Source of the DNA: Ascarosepion bandense
Taxonomy: Eukaryota > Mollusca > Cephalopoda > Sepiida > Sepiidae
Reading direction: 5' to 3'
Length of the DNA stretch: 64,000 bases
Assembly (NCBI GenBank): GCA_037127315.1
Contig: JBBBDQ010001945.1
Coordinates: 88,501 to 152,500, forward strand
Made by a program: the position numbers and the translations under genes. The notes under the pieces are model-generated. The model did no database searches. It was not told the DNA's origin and saw only the letters and a program-made list of their open reading frames with translations. This document shows, one piece after another, positions 55,801-64,000 of the stretch. Numbering within the stretch: the stretch's first letter is position 1; each line of letters begins with the position of its first letter.

Positions 55801-58620
55801 TCTATTCATATTGTGGTTTTGGATTATAAACCTTTGCATTTTTTCTACCTTTCTTTATAGAGAACATATTTTTTGGTGTTTGGAGTATTTTTATGCTCAG
55901 CTCTATTCATATTGGCTTTGGTTTTGGATTATAAACCTTTGCATTTTTTCTACCTTTCTTTATAGAGAACATATTTTTTGGTGTTTGGAGTATTTTATGC
56001 TCAGCTCTATTCATATTGTGGTTTGGATTATAAACCTTTGCATTTTCTACCTTTCTTTATAGAGGTATATTTTTGCAGTTTGGAATATTTTATGCTCAGC
56101 TCATTCATATTGTGGTTGGATTATAAACCTTTGCATTTTTTCTACCTTTTTTGATAGAGGAACATATTTTTTGCAGTTTGGAATATTTTATGCTCAGCTC
56201 TATTCATATTGTGGTTTTGGATTATAAACCTTTGCATTTTTTCTACCTTTCTTGATAGAGAACATGTTTTTGGTGTTTGGGTGTTTTATGCTCAGCTCTA
56301 TTCTATATTGTGGTTTTGGATTATAAACCTTTGCATTTCTTCTACCTTTCTTTATAGAGAACATATTTTTTTTGCAGTTTGGAATATTTTATGCTCAGCT
56401 CTATTCATATTGTGGTTTTGGATTATAAACCTTTGCATTTTTTCTACCTTTTTTTGATAGAGAACATATTTTTTGCAGTTTGGAATATTTTATGCTCAGC
56501 TCTATTCATATTGTGGTTTTGGATTATAAACCTTTGCATTTCTACCTTTCTTTATAGAGAACATATTTTTTGGTGTTTGGAGTATTTTATGCTCAGCTCT
56601 ATTCATATTGTGGTTTTGAATTCTAGCTCTTTGCATTTTTTTTCTACCTTTCTTGATAGAGAACATATTTTTTGGTGTTTGGAACATTTTAGCCATATGG
56701 CTCTATTCATATTGTGGTTTTGGATTATAAACCTTTGCATTTTTTCTACCTTTTTTGATAGAAGACATATTTTTTTGGTGTTTGGAATATTTTATGCTCA
56801 GCTCTATTCATATTGTGGTTTTGGATTATAAACCTTTGCATTTTTTCTATTTCTTTATAGAGAACATATTTTTTGGTGTTTGGAATATTTTATGCTCCAG
56901 CTCTATTCATGCTGTGGTTTGGATTATAAACCTTTGCATTTTTTTCTACCTTTTTTGATAGAGAACATGCTTTTGCAGTTTTAGGATATTTTTATGCTCA
57001 GCTCTATTCATATTGTGGTTTTGGATTATAAACCTTTGCATTTTCTACCTTTCTTGATGAAACATATTTTTTGGTGTTTGGAGTATTTTATGCTCAGCTC
57101 TATTCATATTGTGGTTTTGGATTACTAAACCTTTGCATTTTTTCTACCTTTCTTGATAGAGAACATATTTTTTGGTGTTTGGAGTATTTGTACTCCAGCT
57201 CTATTCATATTGTGGTTTTTGGATTATAAACCTTTGCATTTTTTCTACCTTTCTTGATAGAGAACATATTTTTTGGTGTTTGGAATATTTTATGCTCAGC
57301 TCTATTCATATTGTGGTTTTGGATTATAAACCTTTGCATTTTTTCTACCTTTCTTGATAGAGAACATATTTTTTGGTGTTTGGAATATTTTATATGTCAA
57401 GCTCTATTCATATTGTGGTTTTGGATTATAAACCTTTGCATTTTTTCTACCTTTCTTTATAGAGAACATATTTTTTGGTGTTTGGAATATTTTATGCTCA
57501 GCTCCTTTCATATTGTGGTTTTGGATTATAAACCTTTGTTTTTTCTACCTTTTTTGATAGAGAACATATTTTTTGCAGTTGGATATTTTATGCTCAGCTC
57601 TATTCATATTGTGGTTTTGGATTATAAACCTTTGCATTTCTACCTTTCTTGATAGAGGGCTTATATTTTTTGGTGTTTGGAGTGTTTTATGCTCAGCTCT
57701 ATTCATATTGTGGTTTTGGATTATAAACCTTTACATTTTTCTACCTTTCTTGATAGAGAACATATTTTTTGGTGTTTGGGGTATTTCATGCTCAGCTCTA
57801 TTCATATTGTGGTTTGGATTATAAACCTTTACATTTTTTTCTACCTTTTCTTGATAGAGAACATATTTTTGGTGTTTGGAATATTTTATACTCCAGCTCT
57901 ATTCATATTGTGGTTTTGGATTATAAACTGCACATTTTCTACCTTTCTTGATAGAGAACATATTTTTGGTGTTTGGAGTATTTTATGCTCAGCTCTATTC
58001 ATATTGTGGTTTTGGATTATAAACCTTTGCATTTTTTCTACCTTTCTTGATAGAGAACATATTTTTTGGTGTTTGGAGTATTTTATGCTCAGCTCTATTC
58101 ATATTGTGGTTTTGGATTATAAACCACATTTTTTCTACCTTTCTTGATAGAGAACATATTTTTTGGTGTTTGGAGTATTTTATGCTCAGCTCTATTCATA
58201 TTGTGGTTTTGGATTATAAACCTTTGCATTTCTACCTTTTTTGATAGAGAACACTGTTTTTGCAGTTTGGAATATTTTATGCTCAGCTCTATTCATATTG
58301 TGGTTTTGGATTACTCATTATTTGCATTTTTTCTACCTTTCTTGATAGAGAACATATTTTTTGGTGTTTGGAGTATTTTTATGCTCAGCTCTATTCATAT
58401 TGTGGTTTTGGATTATAAACCTTTGCATTTTTTCTACCTTTTCTTGATAGAGAACATATTTTTTAGTGTTTTGAATATTTTATGCTCAGCTCTATTCATA
58501 TTGTGGTTTTGGATTATAAGCCTTTGCATTTTTTCTACCTTTCTTTATAGAGAACATATTTTTTGGTGTTTGAGTATTTATGCTCAGCTCTATTCATATT
58601 GTGATTTTGGATTATAAACC
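52846..58620. repeat. Indel-dense block of the satellite (block 2)
   Basis: The same kind of dense length errors and word garbling as in block 1, worst between about 53700 and 54950, where some monomers are barely aligned. Short clean runs appear near 57250-57500. Clean 100-bp spacing returns at about 58620-58860. Rare higher-order markers (55301/55349 and 56335) are still recognisable inside it. Confidence 0.72.
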
Positions 58621-58860
58621 TTTGCATTTTTTCTACCTTTCTTTATAGAGAACATATTTTTTGGTGTTTGGAGTATTTTATGCTCAGCTCTATTCATATT
58701 GTGGTTTTGGATTATAAACCTTTGCATTTTTTCTACCTTTCTTGATAGAGAACATATTTTTTGGTGTTTGGAATATTTTATGCTCAGCTCTATTCATATT
58801 GTGGTTTTGGATTATAAACCTTTGCATTTTTTCTACCTTTTTTGATAGAGAACATATTTT

Positions 58861-58976
58861 TTTGAGTTTGAAGTATTTTATGCTCATCTCTATGCACAAT
58901 GTGGTTCTGGACTATTGACATTAGCATTCTTTCTACCTCTCTTGGTACATAACAGATTTTTTAGAGTCTGAAGTAT
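58861..58976. repeat. Diverged right edge of the satellite
   Basis: The last monomer (GAGTTTGAAGTATTTTATGC, then CTTGGTACATAACAG) resembles the left-edge variants more than the core, the pattern expected when unequal exchange homogenises only the interior. Confidence 0.85.
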
Positions 58977-59215
58977 ATTTTCGTAGCAACTTTTTTTTAA
59001 ACATTCTTCATTAAATATGGCAGACCATGTAAATGCATTCATATATTGTTGAAATAAATTCTGGATTTATAACTGTTTAATTATGTGTTGAGCTTTCCTC
59101 TCAATATTTTGTATTTTATATGTATATAGATATATATATATATAAATTAAATAATGTATATTTTGGTAGCAACCTTTCTTTTAAACATTTTTCATTAAAC
59201 ATGGCAGACAAATAA
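58977..59215. repeat. Short direct duplication flanking an AT tract
   Basis: GTAGCAACNTTTNTTTTAAAC...TTCATTAAANATGGCAGAC occurs at about 58983-59025 and 59166-59208, separated by about 180 bp that includes a TATATA tract. Confidence 0.75.
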
Positions 59216-59785
59216 AATTTATCTATTTGTCCTAGCATCATTGTTTTCCTATTCAAAACAGCACAAAAATAAACTGGATAACAAAACACCAAAAATAAAT
59301 TAAAATGGCTAAAGAAGTAGCTGAAAGTGCTTGGGACAATGAAAATTATAGAAAATATCTGTACTTAGTTACTCCTACAAAATGAAAAGTGTCAAGGATT
59401 CTGAAAACTAAATAAAAAGTTAATTTAATATTACTTGTCTGACATATTTAATAGAAGATATAATGTAGCACAAAGTGAATATAGTAGTACATAGCAAATT
59501 ATAGATGAACAACTACCTCTAACAATAAAGGAATATTTGATGAAGATAAAGTTAAATATGTAAAATCTCTATCAGAAAGCAAACACAAAGTAAGTAGAGA
59601 ATACATGAAAAAAAACCACAAATAAAAATAGGCAACACATTATGGTTTAACTCTCTTTACAGTTACAATGTAAAAACTAGTGTTGGTAGAATCTTCTTCA
59701 AACTAATTGATAAACATTTCAAAAGTTCACTAACATTAAAGAAGAAATTTAACAAAAATAACATAAAGATTAGCTACAGCTGCAT
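59216..59785. other. A-rich spacer, probably decayed LINE
   Basis: A-rich sequence without a clear domain. It leads directly into recognisable RT codons at about 59790 and may be older coding sequence of the same LINE. Confidence 0.35.
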
Positions 59786-60480
59786 TAGAAATTTTTTGAA
59801 AGTTCTTGTTATTAAAAAAACTGCAGAATCATCTGACAAATCAAATTACTGTTCTATTAGCCTCTTACCATTTTTGACAAAGTATTAGGGTCTATAATGA
59901 GCACTGAAATGGTTAAACTGCTTACTCAATCTCCTTTCAGATAAACAATATAGCTTCTGTTTCTCCAGATCTGATATTGATGTGTTAACAGCAATCACTG
60001 AATTTGTCTATCAAAATTTTGATAGCAATGGCAGAGCTTGTGTTGTGGTCCTAGATATCTCAAAGGCTTTCAACAGGGTTTGGCATGATGGCTTTCTCCA
60101 CAAGCTCATGTGCTGGAAAATAATATTTGTCTAATCCAATTCTGACAAACCATTTAATGATGATCATGTTGAATAGACATGCTTCTAGTCCATTCCATAT
60201 TTTATTTCATCCCCACAAGGCTCTGTCTTCAGGTCTACACTGTATCTTGAGAGTCTTGATAAAATCCAAAGAAGTATCTGCAATGTAATCGATCCTGATA
60301 TGGCATCTCAATTTCACTCTCTTTCTCAATTTGCTGTGTCTTTTCACTGTCTTTTCTAAAAATATTTTCATGACAATTGTTTTGATGAGCTTTTCTTGTT
60401 AGTGCTTCAACTGCATGAATTTAAGGTGGCTACTAGATTGGCAACTCAGACTAACTGATTTACTGTTGAAATTGCCAGAT
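59786..60480 (+). pseudogene. Jockey/CR1-type LINE RT fragment, internally deleted
   Basis: Codons for SSDKSNYCSISLLP, a DNKQYSFCFSRSDIDVL-like block and VVLDISKAFNRVWHDG (catalytic Asp at about 60054-60056) are readable with a few frame changes. After about 60235 the sequence jumps to the post-RT region (LDKIQRSICNVIDPD-like), so the YADD segment is deleted. No 3' tail. Confidence 0.8.
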
Positions 60481-60740
60481 GAATTCTATTGATAAATTTA
60501 TTGTATATTTAGACGTTTTGCATTATTGTATATTTATTTGTTCAATTTCTTGTCATTGTGGCCTGTTAGGACCAGTAAGAAAGACACAGAAACAAAAAGG
60601 TAGGTTAAACCAGTGCATTAGAATAGCAGAATATATATATATACAAAGTAAGAGTGTTAGTAGCCAGCAAATAAAATTGTATGTCTGAACTGTCTAGTTA
60701 CACTGTGTCTTGACTAACTCTTGACTGCCTCTCCGGAAGT
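60481..60740. other. Unassigned spacer
   Basis: A short TATATATATAT tract near 60632; no recognised domain. Confidence 0.35.
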
Positions 60741-61365
60741 CATGTCAGTCAGTTAAGAGCCATACGTGATACACGCTTGGGCGATCATGTCTCAAAAGAG
60801 ACATGACTGACTGGGCAGAAGATTATCCCGCAGTAGGCTGCGATTGGTTTCTGCGGTAGACTGGTTGCCGACCAAGACTACAGAACCCAATCTGTCCTGT
60901 TATTTGACTCATAGCTAGAGGAGGAAGAGATGTATTATATTATTAAGTAGTAATTAGTGGGGGATCGGTTTCCTATTGTTATGAAGTAATAAATTGATCA
61001 CCCACTTTATGACCAGTAGAATCCCTAATCATTATTCCAACTATTATATTCAGTCAGTCAGTTAAGTGCCATACATGATACACGCTTTGGGCGATCATGT
61101 CTCGAAAGAGACATGACTGACTGGGCAGAAGATTATCCCGCAGTAGGCTGCCATTGCTTTCTGCGGTAGACTGGTTGCCGACCAAGGCTATAGAACTCAA
61201 TCTGTCTTATTATTTAACCCATAACTGGAGGGAAGAGACAGATTAATATCTTTCCCAAGGGTATTTGCTTGTAAGTGAATGCAATGAATTCAACTAGAAT
61301 TTGAACTCGGTTCCCTGATTTCTCGTTCTGAGCCGATATCCACTGCGCCACAATGCACATCTGGA
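60741..61365 (-). mobile_element. Composite SINE array, two units with tRNA-like head
   Basis: GTCAGTTAAG occurs at 60748 and 61057 (309 bp). Unit 1 ends in the linker hairpin (GTGGGGGATCGGTTT near 60958). Unit 2 is the cleanest full SINE in the window. On the minus strand it starts GTGCATTGTGGCGCAGTGG (A-box region), continues to GAGTTCAAATTCTAG (B-box-like) and runs to ACTTAACTGACTGAC. Confidence 0.9.
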
Positions 61366-61557
61366 AGTCATGTCGCTTAGAATTTATTGATGAAGGAAAA
61401 GTCTATTCCTATAGATAGGGTACCATAACACTGGTATATCTATTTGTTTATTCATTGTATAATTATTTATTTTCTTTATTGTTTATTTATTTGTTTGCAT
61501 TATAGAATATTTATTTGTTTCATTTTAATATTATTTGCTTACTATATTATATAATTT
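61366..61557. other. AT-rich spacer
   Basis: Repeated TTATTTATTTGTTT-type words; no gene recognised. Confidence 0.4.
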
Positions 61558-62218
61558 CTAGCAGTATAGCCCGGCGTTGTTCGGGTGTAATGAAAGATTT
61601 AAAACTAATCATTGGTCCTGGAGCTCAGATTCTTTGGACGTTGGTACAAAAGACTAAAAAGAAATAGTTAAAGCGAAATCGTAGACTGAAAGAAAAATGA
61701 ATGGATGTAAGTCAAATTTTGATTTAAAATAAGTTTTTTTCGCCGTAAACTGAATTTTGAAGGCTAAATAAGTCCTCTGAGTAAATGGTATCATGGCTGA
61801 GAATAAGAGCTACAATTATACCTACTTAGAGCTAAACCCAAAGCAAAAACTAAAATAAAAGGGCTGAAAAAAATACAGACATACAGGCAGATAAACAGAC
61901 AGACAGACAGACAGACACACACACACACATCTTGTCTTTTATATATATATATATTATCGATTTTCTGCACTATTGTAAGAACTGCAACCTTGAAACTTCT
62001 GAATATCATTTCTTATGTCTTTGTCTATGAGTGTATCAAATTTGATTAAAATCGGACCACCTCTTCTATAACCCGATTTTTTTGATTATCGATTTTTGAT
62101 ATTTATCAGGAGTATCTAGACACAAAACCTAGCTAAGAACACTCGCAGATGCTTATAGTACAACTGTGTAAATTTTCAAGAAAATCGGTTCAGCCCTTTC
62201 GGAGTCTATAGGTAACAG

Positions 62219-62281
<63 letters not shown>

Positions 62282-62305
62282 GTTCCATTTATAAATAAGT
62301 TTAGA
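61558..62305 (-). mobile_element. Non-autonomous Helitron-type element, copy 3 (748 bp)
   Basis: On the minus strand it begins TCTAAACTTATTTATAAATGG after a host A and ends CCCGAACAACGCCGGGCTATACTGCTAG. The next host base is A rather than the expected T. The body matches copies 1 and 2; its microsatellite has expanded to about 30 CA/GT repeats (62221-62279). Confidence 0.77.
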
Positions 62306-62335
62306 TTTGTTTAAAGTAATGTATTCCTGAATTCT

Positions 62336-62572
62336 GTGCATTCACTTATGCGCAAATACTCTTGGGAAAGGTATTACTCCATCATTTCCCTTGAGTTATG
62401 GGTTAAGTAACAGGACAGATTGGGTTCTATACCTTGGCTGGCAACTAGTCTATCGCAGAAATTAATGGCAACCTACTGCGGGATAATCTTCCGCCCAGTC
62501 AGTCATGCCTCTTTTGAGACATGATCACCCAAAGTGTGCATCATGTATAGTACTTAACTGACTGACTGAATG
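62336..62572 (+). mobile_element. Composite SINE, head-truncated, single unit
   Basis: Runs from GCATTCACTTATGCGCAAATACTCTTGGG to TAGTACTTAACTGACTGACTGA in the forward orientation of the SINE. The tRNA-like head is missing at the 5' end. No linker is present. Confidence 0.82.
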
Positions 62573-62689
62573 TATTTTTAATGTAATGTATATTTTGTTG
62601 TTTACATTATTGTATACTTATTTTTTTTTTTTTTTTATATGCCTTCAAAACAAATATACTCAATTTAAAAAATCATGGAGAAACTTATC

Positions 62690-62865
62690 TGCCACCATGT
62701 CTGTTGCAATTTTCTCTTAGAGCAACACACTGCACCTACTTCATCTTACCTTTTCAACTTACCTGGAGTGGAAGGATTACATTGAATTTATAGCTGCATC
62801 TTCTGCTAAGAAGGTTGGATCTCTGTGTTGGTCCAGAAAGTTTTTTCGTAAGAATCTGTCCTTGT
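62690..62865 (+). pseudogene. LINE C-terminal fragment cut by an LTR
   Basis: TTGCACCTACTTCATCTTACC-type codons, then LEWKDYIEFIAASSAKK-like and VGSLCWSRKFF-like residues, match 38370-38490. The reading stops at about 62865, next to the LTR start at 62871. Confidence 0.7.
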
Positions 62866-62870
62866 AACAT

Positions 62871-63791
62871 TGTTACAAGGATGCATTTATATATAAAAAT
62901 CATATTAATAATGTATAAAAAGTTATAGTAAAGGACACTATTGAGACCTACTTGTTGTTACAAAAAAGTTTTAATTCAGAAAATGGTCGGAAAATAAGGA
63001 AATTAGAAATAGAACGTTTGGAAGATTATAGAATGTTCCAGAGAATTTGAAAGGTTCTAGAAGTATGCAAATTAGGTGTTAGCCCCGATAAAAATAGGTT
63101 TGGGGCATGGAGCCGTCAGTTGATAGCAGGGTGGGTTGACCTCTACAGCTCCGGTTAAGATTCAGGATGCATATCCAGTCAAAAGAATCCCTAAGTCCAT
63201 GACAAAAAAATATCTTGAAACAGTTGATATCATCAGCACCAGTTTCAATTCAAGGAAATATTCCAGTCGAAAGAATCTTTCTAGTCGATGACAAACTAAA
63301 ACTTGATAGAGTTGTTGAAAGGATTTTGCTGTCATATCAACTTCGGTAAAAATTCTAGTATCGAGATCCAGCCAAAAGAATTTCACAGACAAAATCCGAA
63401 CAACTAAAACCTGAAAGAAAACCTCATGGAACTACCTGGGTAAATACATATTTTTACCTCTTTCATTTACCAAGGCAATAATTTGTCTTTATATACACAT
63501 CTAAGGATTTCCAAAAAACTATAGCACTTAACTTCCCCGTCAACTTAACTGGCCAAATTATTTGACACCTTCTCTTCTTGTAACAATTATTTGACACCTT
63601 CTCTTCCTCGTAACACTTCACCGGGCAGTAGTAAACTATATATTTTCTATGTCTCTTGATTTGAATGCCAACCTGTATATTTGTAAATATTTTTTATCTA
63701 ATCTTCTGTGAATTAAATATTTGTCTGTATTTTAACTCTGAGTTTTGGTCCATCTTTTTATTTTTTCTTGTGTTACAATTAACATGTAACA
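62871..63791 (+). mobile_element. Probable 5' LTR of an element extending beyond the window
   Basis: A 921-bp block opening TGTTACAAGG and closing CATGTAACA has TG...CA ends with a TGTTACA/TGTAACA inverted pair. It interrupts LINE coding sequence on its left and is followed on the right by sequence resembling a primer-binding site. Internally there are partial duplications (for example ATTTGACACCTTCTCTTC near 63559 and 63588). The U3 part has heat-shock-element-like GAA/TTC blocks near 63031-63063. No target duplication can be checked because the other end is outside the window. Confidence 0.6.
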
Positions 63792-64000
63792 TAAAAGAGG
63801 GCTTGTCCGTCTCTATCATAACATAAATGGGGGGCTCGTCCTTCTCTATCGTAACATAAATGGGGGCTTGTCCATCTCTATCGTAACATAAATGGGGGCT
63901 TGTCCATCTCTATCGTAACATAAATGGGGGCTTGTCCATCTCTATCGTAACATAAATGGGGGCTTGTCCATCTCTATCGTAACATAAATGGGGACTCGTC
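63787..64000 (+). repeat. 32-bp tandem repeat containing a tRNA-Pro primer-binding-site-like motif
   Basis: TAACATAAA starts at 63787, 63819, 63852, 63884, 63916, 63948 and 63980, a 32-bp period running off the window edge. Each unit holds TGGGGGCTTGTCC or close to TGGGGGCTCGTCC. The latter is the first 13 bases of the known primer-binding site complementary to the tRNA-Pro 3' end. It directly follows the probable LTR. Confidence 0.85.

Larger units (their letters stand above)
42991..58860. repeat. Main array of 100-bp satellite (about 158 monomers)
   Basis: From 42961 the word AACCTTTGCA recurs every 100 bp exactly. Between 42991 and 48390 only two length changes occur (near 45166 and 47089). 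Variants differ at a few sites: GGTGTTTGGAGT, GGTGTTTGGAAT or GCAGTTTGGAAT, preceded by CTTGATAG, CTTTATAG or TTTGATAG. Rare shared variants repeat about 3.3-3.5 kb apart, a higher-order unit of some 33-35 monomers. The 100-bp unit is not a multiple of three, and the 67-codon frames restart in every monomer, so they are not genes. Size and homogeneity fit a heterochromatic, possibly centromeric or subtelomeric, satellite; the location is inference. Confidence 0.97.

Noticed and set aside
43186..58899. Dozens of overlapping 60-220-codon open frames with CSALFILWFWIINLC-like repeats
   Set aside because: They are the 100-bp satellite read in successive frames. The unit is not a multiple of three and the frames restart every monomer, so there is no protein signal.
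60741..61365. CRISPR-like array or regularly spaced repeats
   Set aside because: Units are about 308-bp retroposon copies in animal-type DNA, with no short repeat-spacer pattern.

Overview
This is eukaryotic, animal-type DNA: AT-rich, gene-poor, and made almost entirely of interspersed and tandem repeats. There is no operon structure, ribosome-binding-site logic, rRNA gene, intact tRNA gene or CRISPR array. The repeat mix includes tRNA-derived SINEs, Penelope-like elements with GIY-YIG domains, jockey/CR1-type and endonuclease-RT LINEs, Ty3/gypsy LTR elements, mariner, and Helitron-type elements with (AT)n tails. That fits a lophotrochozoan, most plausibly a mollusc and perhaps a cephalopod; the taxon is inference. 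I found no convincing single-copy host gene. Every protein-coding signal belongs to a broken mobile element, and most open frames come from low-complexity or tandem DNA.

Layout. 1-2.1 kb: tRNA-like SINE remnants, a 108-bp tandem repeat and AT-rich minisatellite. 2.1-7.0 kb: Ty3/gypsy LTRs and a broken minus-strand pol, then two solo LTRs with exact target-site duplications (5985-6259, 6565-7038). 7.3-10.1 kb: a multi-unit SINE, a 0.6-kb inverted-repeat element, and a tandem dimer of a tRNA-derived SINE that carries a hammerhead-ribozyme motif. 11.5-14.7 kb: two different Penelope-like GIY-YIG remnants, the second followed by a hammerhead meeting every core requirement. 16.0-17.1 kb: a dead mariner with a MITE inside it. 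17.8-18.1 kb: a further hammerhead SINE. 18.7-20.3 and 22.1-25.9 kb: minisatellites. 27.7-30.9 kb: two Helitron-type elements around a rearranged LINE. 31.5-34.7 kb: more SINEs and LINE pieces. 34.8-36.4 kb: a GC-richer, LTR-like segment with ten small hairpins. 36.4-41.0 kb: LINE pseudogenes. 41.2-58.97 kb: about 17.7 kb of a 100-bp satellite with diverged edges and a higher-order period near 3.3-3.5 kb. 59-64 kb: LINE and SINE pieces, a third Helitron-type element, and an LTR followed by a 32-bp tandem repeat resembling a tRNA-Pro primer-binding site that runs off the window.

Most notable: (1) hammerhead motifs in two settings, at the 3' end of a tRNA-derived SINE (four copies, one a tandem dimer) and behind a Penelope-like GIY-YIG domain; (2) a composite SINE that recurs as arrays of about 308 bp at three loci; (3) higher-order structure in the 100-bp satellite, with abrupt blocks of dense indels that look like unpolished assembly; (4) hairpins with compensated arm changes at 35.5-36.1 kb. 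All coordinates and pairings were read by eye from the sequence; no search or folding program was run.
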